A stretch of 64,000 bases of DNA. Source: Struthio camelus. Its lineage: Eukaryota > Chordata > Aves > Struthioniformes > Struthionidae. The translations under genes were made by a program, and so were the position numbers. Below the pieces are notes generated by a model, which was given only the letters and a program-made list of their open reading frames with translations, ran no database searches and had not been told where the DNA came from. Positions 25,911 to 38,014 of the stretch are shown in pieces; the first letter of the stretch is position 1, and each line of letters begins with the position of its first letter. The stretch covers positions 71,478,487 through 71,542,486 of the forward strand of contig NC_090942.1 in NCBI RefSeq assembly GCF_040807025.1. The letters are read 5' to 3'.

Positions 25911-28900
25911 CAGTTACGTTCCTGTTCCTACAGGCTCTCTCCTTAACTAGTTTTTGCTGGGATAGGCAGAGAAAACATATACAGATACTTAAGAAAACTG
26001 GATTTGTTAAGGCATGCTAAAAGACAACCAAATCAATAAAGCTCTTGCAGTGTTAAGTAGTAGGGAATAGAAAAACAGCTGAAGCCTTGAAATTTAATTT
26101 TCTGATTTAACTTTCCCACCAACACCAAGTGGAGGCATTAGTTTCTGGTGGGAATTACGTCTATGACAAGTTTAAGTCTAAATAAACCATTTCTTGCTAA
26201 CTCTTTTTTTTTTTTTTTGATTGTGGCAAGACGTTTTTTTTAGTGAAGCTGTGTAAGTTTCACCGTATTTCTGCCAATATAAATGAAAACTAACCAGTGA
26301 GATTTTTCTCACACTTAAAACGAGCAAAACTGTGCCCCTGAAGGTGCAGAAGCAAGCACTGGAAACTTCTGCTCATCTGGAGAACATTTTGGAATACGAT
26401 GAGCAAGAAAAAAGGGGGCAAAATATTTTGCAGCTGTAACTACAGCAAGCACAGCCGCTGCCATTCCCAATTTTGCTGTTTGTATAGCTACGGTAAAAAA
26501 GCAGGGGGGAGCAGTATTTATATTACTGGCATTAGGAATATCTTCCTCTTGAGACTTCTTGAAACAAAATAAACCTTTTTTTGTTGTTCTTTAGATAACT
26601 GCTTTCCTTTTGTATTTTGTATAACTTTAACTTTTGTATTTTAAACCTCTTCCTCTGCTGATCTCAATTGCAATTTCAGTATTTCAAGTCTTTGTCATGC
26701 ACTCTGGGAGCCACTGTCAGGGGTTTAAGATGCTATAGGTCCATATCCTTACAGACACTTCAGAGAAGTCAGGAATGCTTTTATGGCTCACTTCCATAAT
26801 ATGTTCAGTATAAATTCCTATTGCTGAGGACCAACAGTAAAAGTGATGCAAGATGTTTTCAATTTGTATGAAGTCAAGTTGCTTAATGTTTCTACTGTTT
26901 TCAGAAAAATAAAAGTCCAGGAAGATACCTACCAAGGGACAAATGGAACTATTGAGGGACTAAACCTGTTACACACTGAGGCAGAAGGAATGAGTAATTT
27001 TGTTAATAAAAATTAGTTAGGGACATTAATGGCTAGAGTCTGGCTCTAAAATAAGGCTGTTTTCCAGCGAAGTATTAAGCACGCTTGTCATGGTATTCCC
27101 TAAAGCACAGATCGGCAGCTGTTTCCCCAGCCCCATATGTTTGGTTATTTTTACATCTCATTTCGGCAGAAAGTCAGTAGTGGACCACATACATTATTTC
27201 TAGTTATGTGCTTGGATAAGCTGTAGTTGTTGACATCTATGCTCAAATGAAATATGCAAAAGACGAAGTTTTGCAAGATGATGATCTCTTTCTCCCTCCC
27301 TCTTCTGCTAACCCTGGAAAATGGTTATTTTTGATCATGAGCATAACAATGATCTGATCTATAGCACAACATAGACTGTAGTATCCTGTTGTGCAGCAAT
27401 AGGAAGAAGGGGTTAGGAGGAGAGATTTCCCTGGGCTGCTTTCATCCTGAGGCTGCTCTTCCGTCACCCTTTACACCCCAGGGCAGGATCTTTACCTATC
27501 AGGAAGAAAGGACCATCATTGACTGATGGTTCCTTCAGCCTATAATTGAATAATGGCTGTTTCAGTACTGACCCTTTTGTTAAAAGTTCTGTTTGCTGTC
27601 TGGCCTCTCAGCTGATGGGACCTTAATATTTTTAATGGTAGAGGCAGGCAGTAAACCTTCAGGAACGTTAAAACAAACTTGCTGAGTGAGCCACACGTCA
27701 AGAAAACTACAAATTTCTAAATAGAACCTGAGGGGTGATTTAGGTATACAAAGATGTGTATTTCTTCATCCTCAGGATTTGAAGTTCGTATTCAGACTGT
27801 ATTCCAGCTGTCCAGACAGCATGCGTGTTAGCTGCATAAACCAGAGAGCAAAGACAGTCCTCAAGGCTGAGGTAAAGAATAGATATCAGCCTTTTTCTCT
27901 TATTTCCCGTTTGTGCACCTCCCTCTAACTAAAGTGAATGTGTTAATATTTAGGCTGTAGGAAATACATAATTTCAGTTATTACACTCTCCTGGATTTAC
28001 GGGATGATTTCAGGGAAACCAGCAGAAAACAAGGCATTCTCTCTCACCTGTGTGGTAATACTTAAAGGCAGGGTAACAGACCATAGCCTCTGGGCTCTGC
28101 ACCCTGACACAACCCGTAACGCGCAGGGGACGTTTCCATTATAGTCCATGTACCTGAGAGGTCTTCTGTTGACTGATGGTAGCCAGAGGGCCCTTGGCCT
28201 ACAGCAGTACAATGGCAGAGTCTCTGAACGTGGGAAGTCTCCCACTGGATTTGGACTATTGCCTTTAAGAAAATGCTTATCTTCATCTGTTCTACTGAAC
28301 TGGGACTACAGCGGAGAAATTGTTGCTCCTTTCATTCTGTATGGGAGCTAGCTCAAACTCCATGGCTTACAGTTTTTCAGTCTGAGGTTCAAAAGCTTCT
28401 AATATCAGTACTTGATTTTTGCCTAAAGCCACAGTGAGTTGAAGATGGAAGCACATGTGGTTTTCCACTGAAATTTTCACAGTCCTTGTGCTTCAGCGAA
28501 TGGCGTGAAAAGCACTGCAAATTTTATTGTGAAGGAGGTGCTGGAGCGTTAATGCCTAATGCCAGCTTTTCCAATGGATGGAAGAGAGTCCAGAACTCTT
28601 TTTCAAGGCTGCATTTTGCAAGGATTAGTCCAGAAAGTTAGTTCTGTATCTTTCTTCTGACAGAGTAAATTACTTTTACTCAAGTCTTTGCCTCTATGGC
28701 TAATCTGTTTCCTGAATACAAGCTAGCTTGGTTATAGACCCACTTTCAACTGTTTATGCTGTTTGTACAGGTCTGTCCTTCTCGGGTGTTAAGAGAAATT
28801 CAGAAGTATAGTCTAGGCTAGAAACATTTGTCAGGGTTGTAACGTTAATTATATGGTCAATTTGGAGGTGCTTATGTATCATATTTGCAAATAACCCTTG

Positions 28901-29188
28901 TTGTCCTTGAATAATGCCATTTTGCTAAAAGAAGCCCCAGCTATACATATGGTTATATAAGCAAAACTACCCTTTTCTTTCTACTGTTTTGAAGGGGGTG
29001 GGGTGGGAAGCTTCTCTGCCACAAACTTTACCAATGGAGGAAGGCCTTCCTGCCAATGTAAACTATATCTTTACTAAGTGAATTCTAGTGTTATTGCTAC
29101 AGCGATGAAATTTATAAGCCCCGACCTGGTCTATAGGAGACAAGAAGCTCTCTGCTCTCAGATGATCCAGAGCACTAATAGAGATATT

Positions 29189-29210
29189 TCTCTCTCTCTC
29201 TCTCTCTCTC
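29189..29210. repeat. (TC)11 microsatellite
   Basis: Uninterrupted TC dinucleotide run between gagatatt and aagcgcttg, in the RERG intron. Probably length-polymorphic. Confidence 0.95.
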
Positions 29211-29991
29211 AAGCGCTTGTTTACCTAGTGTAACTTTCTGCAGTCCTCTGGCTGCTTCATGCTATGCTGGAGAAGAATGGTGCTGTCATGAGCCTTCCAT
29301 AACTAAGCAACTGGGACAGTAATTTGTACCACCTTATCTCCTACCTTTACTGCTTTACTGATACCTACGTGTTTTAACCATGTCCAATGGTTTCTTATGG
29401 GCTGAATATATGTAGCCTTGGATAGGATTTTACAGAAACCCCAACTTGATCCTTTGTCCAGCTGTAAAAGGAGCAAACAAAAACCTGAGCAGTTTAAAGA
29501 AATTGTGACTTATAGTTAAAAAGGAAGAAAAGATGCCACCATTAATCTAGTAGTCCTGGCAAAATTGATTGTTTTAAGACCCAGGTCTGTTTATGGTTAC
29601 GTCTGCTCCTTCAAAATAATGAACGGTCTTTTCTCTATCCTATTCAAATTATGCAAATTCCTGTGCTTTTTGTCTCTCTCTAGCTTCATAGGTGGACTGT
29701 TCCAGCATACGCTGTTCTGCTGATTATCTGTTCAGAGACAGTCTTTCCTTTCAGAAGATGAGCAAAGTTGCATAACATATGTGAACAGCTAGAAAAAGAC
29801 ATCTAGGAATAGTATGAGAAAGCCGACTAACCTTTAGAAAGGTCAACTAGACTATTAGCTCCTTAGTTGTTAATATTTTATAAGTAGACTTTTTTGTTTA
29901 AAAGATCAGTCTTTGGACAAATGCTTGGTGTTTCTGTGAACTCTTGATAAGTGAATCTTAGCTTTATGAACCCGTTAGTTACTTAAAGGAC

Positions 29992-30111
29992 TTTATAGAT
30001 GAGAAGCAAGAGGCAGAGAGACTGCAGCTTGCCCAGAGCTCAGCAAAAAAAAATTCGTGATAGAATCGAGAAAAGAACTGAGGAATCTTGTCTTCTGCAT
30101 GTCCTTGCTAT
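29992..30111 (-). mobile_element. MIR-like SINE relic
   Basis: Reverse-orientation MIR resemblance: tatagatgagaagcaagagg, cagagagactgcagcttgcc, cagagctcagc, then tagaatcgagaaaagaact and a pyrimidine-rich cttgtcttctgcatgtcctt end. It lies inside the 14.7-kb RERG intron. Diverged; boundaries approximate. Confidence 0.45.
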
Positions 30112-32739
30112 TTTTTTTCCCTTCCCTGTAGAGTAAAAATGGATGTTATAAGAGCCCATACCTCAGAAAAGCACCTGACTCTCCCATCAGCACATAAAAG
30201 TGCTAATACAGAACAAATGACATGGCCTAGTTCATAATGACCTGGCTGAGTGAAGCTCCCAGGCCAGCTTAGTGTGGTGCCTCTGTTCTTCCCCAGAGAA
30301 CAACCCACAGCCTGTTCTGATTGATTGATTTATTTTAAGTCTTGGGTATCCCAGCTCTGTTTTTAGTTAAGTGAATTACCCTGAATTATATTACAACAAT
30401 GAATCTGTTCTCAGTGAGAATGCTATGAAACTCATTTTAAGAAGCACCCACTTAGCCACAGCGATAATCGGTTTTCTTCTTTCATTACCTGATCCAGAAG
30501 ATTCTCCCTGTTTGTCATGGCTTATGGAGGCAGATAATTTGCTCTTGCCTGTAAAAATATTTTGCAGGCCATCAGTGCTGTCTCTCTAATGATGTGATGA
30601 CTCTTTGGGCTTCCTCTTCCTTTTTCCCCAGGAAAAAATAAACTGCCCAGTTCCCTTGATAATTGATTCATCATGTCCAATTTTAATATCTGTCTCATTT
30701 GTTTGATTGCAGTATGTCTCCAACTTTGAGTTTAGCTGATGGCATCCTAAATGCTGGGTTCTAGGTGCTGCTACTAGCTAACGGGGCAAATTGCTGAGAT
30801 ACAGACTATTATTCATTTTTATCAGCACTGAGAGTAGTAGCTATTCATAGCAGGCTTTAAAATTGTGGTGTGAAGTCTTGGACAACTGAAGGTCATGGGA
30901 GTTCTGCGTTCAGGTCAAGACTTTACCTGCAGAGGCTGTGCGTGTGCAGAGCTGCTCATGGGCCCTCACACTGTAATGTGGCCAAATTAAGATCTCTGCC
31001 CCTCCACATGATGACAACAGGACCTCAGTTTTCTGCTAAGGTTTGCTTTTTCATCCCTGTGGAGTATGTCCATCCCTGGGAAGATGCTGGCTGGCAGGTA
31101 CTGGGCATTTATACATCTGTTTTTGTGGTGACAGGCCAAGGGGGTCTGGCTGCAAGAGGACAGCCTCCAGCTGCAGGCTGCAAATGGTCCATGAACCCAA
31201 CCGCCTCGGTGGCAGGCAAACTGTCAGCCTGCCCTCACCCGGTTCCTGGCAAGCAATACTGAAATGGTACATGGGAATGTTTGTCTTCCTACTTTCTTTT
31301 TTTTTTTTAAATAAATCTGTCAATAGAGCCAAACTAAAATACAGTATAAATATTTCCAGTTCTGTTTTAAATCCACTAAAGACATGTTGCTGGTGTTTGT
31401 GAAGCGTTTTTTAGACTGTGGGTTAAAAGGTGCCCTAACCAGGCCAAGAGTCTTTAGACCTTCTAACACCACAACGTACTGTCTATTAGTTTGTGAGCTG
31501 TATTCTATTTAAAAACACACACAAAAAAATCACAGAGTTCTGGTAAAATTCATGTGGTGACCCAATTCTGTTTTTCTGTATATATTTAGCTAGTTAAAGA
31601 AGACTAAGTTGAATTCATATACCTAATATTTTAGAAAACATCTATATCTTTTTAAAAGTGCAGTTCCTATCTATCTCTACACAGAGCTCTTTCTTCAGAC
31701 CTTCTAATTGCAATGTGTAAATGGGATAGTTGTGTGATTTATTATAAAAATTGAAACTGAAAATGCGTTTATCTTGACAGTGACAGGTAATCAGTTAGCT
31801 GGAGTGATTAGGCACCATTTAAAAAAACAAACAAAAAAAAGTAAGGAAAAAAAAAAACCCATGGCGTGAGGCTGACAATGACTTGCCAATTAAGCAGAAT
31901 CAATAGAGAAGTCAAGTCTGATGGTTAAGCACTCTTGGAAAATGACTTCTGCTGCAGCTGTTACCCCTTGGCTGAGAATGGTAAAAAAGCACAGTGGTGC
32001 ACATTTTTGTGAAGACCAGTGCTGTCATACAGTGGCCTGCAAAATTTGGTAATATTCCTCATTCATGCTCATCCCTCCAGAGAATCTTATTTTGTAATTT
32101 ATAATTTTGGTCCTGGAGACACTACAAATATGGTCCTTAATTTTTCTCTGGCAAGTTAAAATAGTAAAGAATAGCTATATTTATACATACATATATATGT
32201 TTTCTCTCCAGTTACAGTGTGCCATACTTGGATTACAAGAGGACAAGAATTTTTACTCTCATGCTTAGCTTAGGACACTGCTGAATTTCCATCTTTAAGC
32301 TTTTCAAAGCTTGATGAAAGGTTTCCTAAAAATAGGAATTGTCTGGGGATTCCTGGCATTGGAGGGCTGGTAGGTGGCTGAGAATTTGATATAAGAAATA
32401 AACTATAAACATGACATTTTTGTCACAGTCCCAGTGATTCTGGCAAAAAAAAAATCCTGTTGCTTAGTAGCTAGCTACTTTGCATCTGTTTTACTCCTAC
32501 ACTTTCAAAATTACTTGACAAACTTGCTTCTTCTCAGTGCAGGATAAATGGATCTCACTGACACAACCTGAACTTTTAAACTTTCTTTCCACCCAAATGC
32601 CAGTCCATTACTCCTAAGAAGAAACATATCTATTTTTGTAGAACTTCTCAGTAAATTCAGCTATGCAATGTGTACAGATAATTAGATACTGTAAGTCACC
32701 ACAGCGTGACCATGATAAAGACAAATGCCTTCTTTAAAG

Positions 32740-32884
32740 TACTGTTTCTCAAAGCTTTTGAAGGTACAATTCCTTTCTGTTTGATCTCTGAAAGCCTGAA
32801 CAGTGGTTAGAATTTCATGAGGCTTTTCTAACACTTCAGACCCTCCTTTGAATCCGGTTGTGATCCACGGTTTGAAAAACAGTA
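32740..32884. mobile_element. hAT-like MITE (145 bp) with TIRs and 8-bp duplication
   Basis: A short non-coding element bounded by inverted termini: TACTGTTTCTCAAA at the left and the reverse complement of TACTGTTTTTCAAA at the right (13 of 14 matching). It is flanked by 8-bp near-direct repeats, CTTTAAAG (32732-32739) and CTTTAAAA (32885-32892). An 8-bp target duplication and a TNTCTCAAA-type terminus are characteristic of hAT (Charlie-type) DNA transposons. There is no transposase, so it is non-autonomous. Because the flanks are themselves near-palindromic, the exact boundary is ambiguous and the inverted repeat can be read as 21 bp (20 matching). Family name unknown. Confidence 0.6.
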
Positions 32885-34422
32885 CTTTAAAAAGACTGCT
32901 GTGAGTGTTTGGTCAGTTCTGCCTCTAAATGCTTCCACCAGAGATTGCTGCCATTAAGAAAAAGGTTATTGACAATAGTTCATTATTTTTTGTTTCTTAA
33001 ACCTTATCTTCTGAGCAGCTTAAAGAACTTAGCTATGTTAAACAATTCAAGCTGTTATTCCTCTCATCCAGGTTAGAGAATATAAGTTGGAAGAAATCTA
33101 AATTTTTGTATTCTATTGATATAGGAGTGTTGCCCACACAAAAGCGTTCCATGTTGCAAATAGAAGACAATTAGTTTCCTGAGGGTCGTGGTTAATTCAG
33201 AGTTATATTCATTTGTAAAACTGCAACGCATGTCAAGTCTTGTATACAGAAAAGGACAGACTTCTGCTAATGGGGCAAAAACCAATACATCTTTCAGCAT
33301 GTTAATGTCCTCGTTTGTGTGTTTAAATGAGGCAACAAGGATATTTTTGCATGCAGTGTCCCTGTAAGGCATTGAGGAATTTAGACTATATTGATACAAA
33401 AAACTTTAGATACTTGTATCATTTTCAGAGCTTGACAATACATCAGTGACAGAAATGTGAAATATTTTATTAGGTAAACTTCACATTATCCCACTATGTA
33501 GTATAGGACAGGTGACAGGTATAGTTCACTGATGACTATATTAGCAAATAAAAGATATATTTGAGTTCAAGGTTAGTTCTGAGAATTGTTGTTCTGAGAG
33601 GAGCTTTCTGATATCTGTCAATCATTCAGGAAAAAATACTGAGTATGATACTAGATACTTTGCTTTGTTGAAAGAGCTGCTTGAGTTTGGCAATGAAGTG
33701 TATTAAACTTGTTTGCTGTGCAGGCTTATATTGTTTCTAGTATATCTTTAGTGTGACCTCTTACAGAAACAAACCCAACAAAGAAAAAGGTATTTAACTA
33801 GAAAAATCTTCATTTGACTCTCATAAGGAAGTTTAAGAATGAGTTGGCAATAGATTGTAGGAGAAAAGGAAACTTCCTGGCCCCTTACTGCATGTGTGAA
33901 TTACTTAGTTCTGAGGTTTTGAAGGTGGCTTCTAAGATTTGGCTGCCCTGTTTCAGACTTCTTGGCCTGGATCTTCTATGGACCCTGAGCATTCAAATAT
34001 ATGTTAACTTAGGAAATGCTAAGAATACTATTGGCCCAAACTTTCAAAAGAGGTCTGTAATTCAGAGCAACTGTTTGCAATCTGTATTTGAGACAACTGT
34101 GCCAGCTTTTCAAAAGTGCCAAACACAACACAGCTGAGGGGGTGCTATGGAGGAGAAAGTGCTCATGGGCTTTTGCTGATTGGTGTCCCTGTCTGGCCAC
34201 CTTAAAACTGAGACGCGCACTTGAAAGCTGAGGACTAAAAAACTTACCTAAAGGTAGTTAGAGAGTAAATAACTGTAAAAATTATTCTTTTTCCTTGCCT
34301 TTTTGAGATCTGTGTACCGGATATCTTATTCTCTAGCAGTTGCTGGTTGCGTTATCCACAGGCAGAAAACTGATCATACACTAAGTATTTTAATTTTCAG
34401 AGTGAAATACTAATGCAGTTGC

Positions 34423-34471
34423 TTTCAGTGGCAAAATTCCCACTGACTTCTGTGTGGGTAGAATTTTGCCT
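34423..34471. repeat. Degenerate old amniote repeat segment
   Basis: Contains gcaaaattcccactgacttc followed by gggtagaattttgcctc. This resembles a motif that recurs across reptile and bird genomes (a short (a)ttttgcc / cccattgactt pair, probably from the tail of an ancient LINE or SINE). Assignment is from memory of the motif only. Confidence 0.3.
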
Positions 34472-34688
34472 CATATATTAATTCAGCTTTCATTTGAGTG
34501 CATAAGTGCTTCTCTATTCAGCCATCTTAGCTAATAATTTGTCCTGGCTTTAAATCACCATCAGGTTTTTTAGAGCAAACTTAAAGGTTGACTGAAGCTT
34601 GGAATTTTAACTCAATGATTTTTCCATTACATCACCCATGCTATTATATACAGTGTACCACATGTGTATAGGATAACTCTTAACTTAC

Positions 34689-34745
34689 CTAGTGTCGGGT
34701 CATACTCCCAGATGAACCGTTTGGTCAGGAAGCGTACAACAAGAG
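34689..34745 (-). CDS. RERG: RERG coding exon with switch I (residues 21-40)
   Basis: A 57-bp exon on the minus strand. An acceptor GTTCCTCCAG is followed by CT, the last two bases of Ala21, then 18 codons LVVRFLTKRFIWEYDPTL, then one G and a consensus donor GTAAGT (plus 34683-34688). The EYDPTLE stretch is the switch I effector loop; its Thr coordinates the nucleotide-bound magnesium in Ras proteins. The exon begins and ends in the same phase (1-1), so skipping it keeps the frame. The intron to the next exon is 14,657 bp (20032-34688). The preceding exon, encoding the start Met and the P-loop GRAGVGKS region, is not visible in 34746-64000 and presumably lies further right. Confidence 0.96.
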
Positions 34746-34944
34746 CTGGAGGAACAAAAAGATTACAGATGAGATGCACAAGCCATCAACTTGTCCAATT
34801 TTTAAAGTTTTGCCAGCAAGCGTTCCTGTGTTAATGCTCAGGTTGTATCTCTTCTGTGAGTAGAATTCAACGCTGCTGCTGGGAACAGTCAAGGTCTTTT
34901 CACTGTTTGAGTCTAACTTACCCTTTTAGAAGGGGGAATGTTTT

Positions 34945-34972
34945 AAAAAAAAAAAAAAAAAGGGGGGGGGGG
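34945..34972. repeat. A17-G11 homopolymer junction
   Basis: Seventeen A directly followed by eleven G on the plus strand, then aagccccc. On the RERG sense strand this is C11 followed by T17, about 200 nt upstream of the 57-bp exon acceptor. Lengths are as printed and could include sequencing or assembly error. Confidence 0.9.
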
Positions 34973-36325
34973 AAGCCCCCAAAACTTACAGCATTAACCA
35001 TTTACTCATGTAACAATGCAGAACAAATGATATCAGAAGTTTTTCAATGGCAGACTCTAATTTTCTTTCTTTTTCTCTTGTTTTTTTTCCCCTTTCTGTG
35101 TCACAGTAGTTTCTACCGTTAAAAAGACGAAACAACCCCTCATTTGCAGTGCTATGTGCAGATGACCTGTTAGAGAACGTTAATTCTTTGGCTATGCAAG
35201 GTCTAAAGCATCCAAATGGGAAAAGGAGTGGCAGGTTTTGAACCAGGATGCTTTGAAATGTCAAAACCAGAAGCATTCAAAATCATCTAATTCCTCAAAA
35301 TCTTTCCCTTCAGGTTTTAAATCTTGTAAGAGCAAGTATATAATTAGCTAAAGAGTTTGCATCTGTATTTCAGCACACTTTCCTTGCAGCTATTTATCTT
35401 CCATATTTTGCCTACCTGTCACTGGGAGCAGTCAGCTATTAACATCTTAAACTTATGGTCAACAAATACAATTAATGAATTTGGAGAAGTGTAAGTAAAG
35501 CTTTGGGTTTTAGAGCACTGGATAAATACTTCTCAATTTCAATTTATGGAGTAAAACCTTGCTACTTATATTCTTGTATGCAACTTTGCTTGTCCTTCCA
35601 CCCCTCAAGTTTGCACTCCAAAGGTTTTGTCAGGATGTTATGTTCTAGCCATCTAACTTAAAATCAAGAAGCACCTTCAATTTCTCGTGGTGTAAATGAA
35701 CCATTTATTACTGCCAAGTATTCAAAATCCTTTCCGTGCTTCCAAGATGGGGACAGAAACAGCACTGTATTAGCTGCAAATGCAGTGATTTCAGCTATGG
35801 GAAAAGTTTTCCAGGTGGTACCCTCTGGGTTTGTGTTCTGGCCATCTGCAGCTGAAAAAAGAACAGTAGGAGGTGGCATATAAACCTAGGTCTGATTCTT
35901 CTTGAAATGAAAGCAATAGGAACATGCCACACCCCCTATATTTCTGTGCCCGAGAGTAGGACAAGGCTCAAAACTCAACAGAACAAACCTAACTGATTAC
36001 AGATTTACAGAAGAATGAGTTATCAGGAAGGTTTAACTATGCCTTATGCTTGGAGGGGGTAGTTAGAAGCTGATATCAAGGAACTGAGGCCAGTACACAA
36101 GAGGCAGTTTCAAATCAGGGTTATTTTACAGGTGAATGTGGCAAATTTCAGCCAAAGTAACCTTTCAAGTCATAGCCCTAATGTGGGTGCCATTAAGCTG
36201 GTAGAAGATATTTCTGTAGCTAATTTTCAATCTGTAATGATGTCTGTACCAGGGATTTTCTTCCATGCTCTACCTCAGCTGGAACAGTTTAAGCATTTTG
36301 ACATTTCAAAAGTTTGGTCATAACT

Positions 36326-36366
36326 GTTCTCTAATTGCTAGTAATTGGTTCTCTAATTGCTAGTAA
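36326..36366. repeat. 22-bp tandem duplication
   Basis: The unit gttctctaattgctagtaat plus tg is followed at once by a second copy beginning at 36348 and matching for 19 bp (gttctctaattgctagtaa). A near-identical pair suggests a recent local duplication. Confidence 0.9.
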
Positions 36367-37012
36367 AACACACAGCATGCTTTTTGTGTGGGCTTTTTTT
36401 TTTTTTTCCTCCTCCCCTGTTTTGACTGGGGAAGTTTTGAAGGGTAAAAGTTTTTCTGACATGCTTTCAGAAGGCTCCTTAGCAAATTCCTTTTAAAGAA
36501 AAAGGTTTGAAAGATGCTCCCAGGAGTACTGTGACCTATTAGGTTGATAAGCTTGCTTGCTTCAGGGTGCAGAACAAATAGCACTAGATCTATTCCAACT
36601 CATCCATCCTGCACACGCTGTGGTTTTCACAGATGCTCTGGATGGTTAAGTATTCCCAGAAAAGTTAGCTGGTACAGAGAAGCTGGTAGCTTCATGGAAG
36701 CAGAGTGGGCTCTCAAGTGAACTTTAAAGACGGAAATTTGTTCATTTTAATTTCAGAATAGAGAATATATGTGGGTGTGATCATGGTCTTTCTTCTTTCT
36801 CGGCTATCGCTATTTTATTATTTCTAATGAGCACCACCAACTCATACATAGCAATGCTGTTAAAGAGGAAAAGAAAACCCCGTGGGATGGCCTTTATTGC
36901 GGTGTGCTTGCACCCTGCTGTATTATGATGAGGGAGGGCTCCTGGGGTGCCAACTCACAGACAGCAAGCATTTTGCTTGCCGTGTAACCATTGAGGCAGG
37001 CGGGCAGGGTCT

Positions 37013-37026
37013 GTGCAGTACTGCAC
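37013..37026. repeat. Perfect 14-bp palindrome, second copy of the core at 18055-18068
   Basis: GTGCAGTACTGCAC, identical to the centre of the palindrome at 18053-18070. A second small inverted repeat, GCAAGCA-TTT-TGCTTGC, lies just left of it at 36964-36980. Confidence 0.95.
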
Positions 37027-37967
37027 AATGGCAAAAAGGCAGGCTAAGAACTGCTCTCCCTCTGGTTATTCAGCTGAGCTGGGCAGCCTTTCCCAAGGCA
37101 AACACTTGTTGGTGTTTAGAATAAGTGGAAGGCCTACGTTTAAATTGTAGCCAAGCAGAAACTTTCCTTACCTGTCTTCTCATAATCACATTAAAAGTGA
37201 AGCTTAAGACTTCTAACTTATCTAACTTATTTCACAGCTATACTCCAAAGGAGAAGCAGTGACATGCTGCCTGTGCTGCAGTGCCTTGTGCTGGAGCAGG
37301 TGTCTGGAGCTGGAGTAGCTAATGGAGAAAGGAAAGACGGGAGAGAGTCGGGGTCCTATCCAACTTTTTTCATATTTAAACATGTTCCACTAATATGATA
37401 ACCTTGTACAGTAGATTGACATTGCTAGAGAGGAGGGCTCAAGTGCCCTATAAAGGGGACTGGATGAAAATCAGTTAAGCACTGATGTCTGAGAGAGAGG
37501 CGGTGGACTACAGCAGCTCATGAGAAAAAGAGGGAGAAGAGCTGATTGCAGTGGTAGCCCAGATGAAGGAGGTGAGGTGGTGACAGGCAGTAAAAAGGAA
37601 AGGTAGAACTGGACCGCGACTGCTGAGGTGCAACTGTACCTCTGTTCTCCCAGGTTCATACGCTAGAAGAAAAGAGACAGGCTTGGATGAGTGAAACAGA
37701 GGTGAAGAATACGAGATCACAGATGTCAGCTCTGGTGAGGAGCGAGAAAGTAGGCTGCATTTGCCTCCAGCAGGCAAGGCCTCTATGCAGAAGTCATAAA
37801 TAATCAAATACTTGGGAGGGAGCTGAATGAAAGAAAGGGAGGTGGGGAAGAAGCTTGCCACCCGTGGGGCCAGATGGCAATTAGTTTCAGTTGCTGGCAG
37901 GTCTCAGTGGGAAGCCCAGGGAGTCACTTGCTAGGCAGGGCTGATAACAAAGTACTTGCATAAGGCT

Positions 37968-38014
37968 GCCTTGTGCCGGGTGGAAGGAAGTATAGTGCCA
38001 CCCTGGCACAAGGC
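37968..38014. other. Strong 16-bp stem hairpin with 14-nt loop
   Basis: Left arm GCCTTGTGCCGGGTGG (37968-37983) pairs fully with right arm CCACCCTGGCACAAGGC (37998-38014) except for one bulged T at 38004; the loop is aaggaagtatagtg. Pairing can extend by a G-U and a C-G pair to 37966-38016. The structure is certain on paper; its function is unknown. Confidence 0.8.

Larger units (their letters stand above)
20032..34688 (-). other. RERG: RERG intron between switch I and switch II exons (14.7 kb)
   Basis: Phase 1 intron with donor GTAAGT and acceptor TTTTAG on the minus strand. It is AT-rich and contains no frame I can support as coding. Recognisable contents are a G-rich tract at 25875-25910, a (TC)11 run at 29189-29210, a MIR-like relic at about 29992-30111, a hAT-like MITE at 32740-32884 and an old degenerate repeat at about 34423-34471. 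The longest open frame (30870-31262, plus) has no domain or splice support. Confidence 0.85.

Noticed and set aside
30870..31262. Longest open frame in the window (about 130 codons, plus strand)
   Set aside because: No recognisable domain, biased composition of chance type, three overlapping open frames on both strands in a locally GC-richer patch, and no convincing splice or promoter context.
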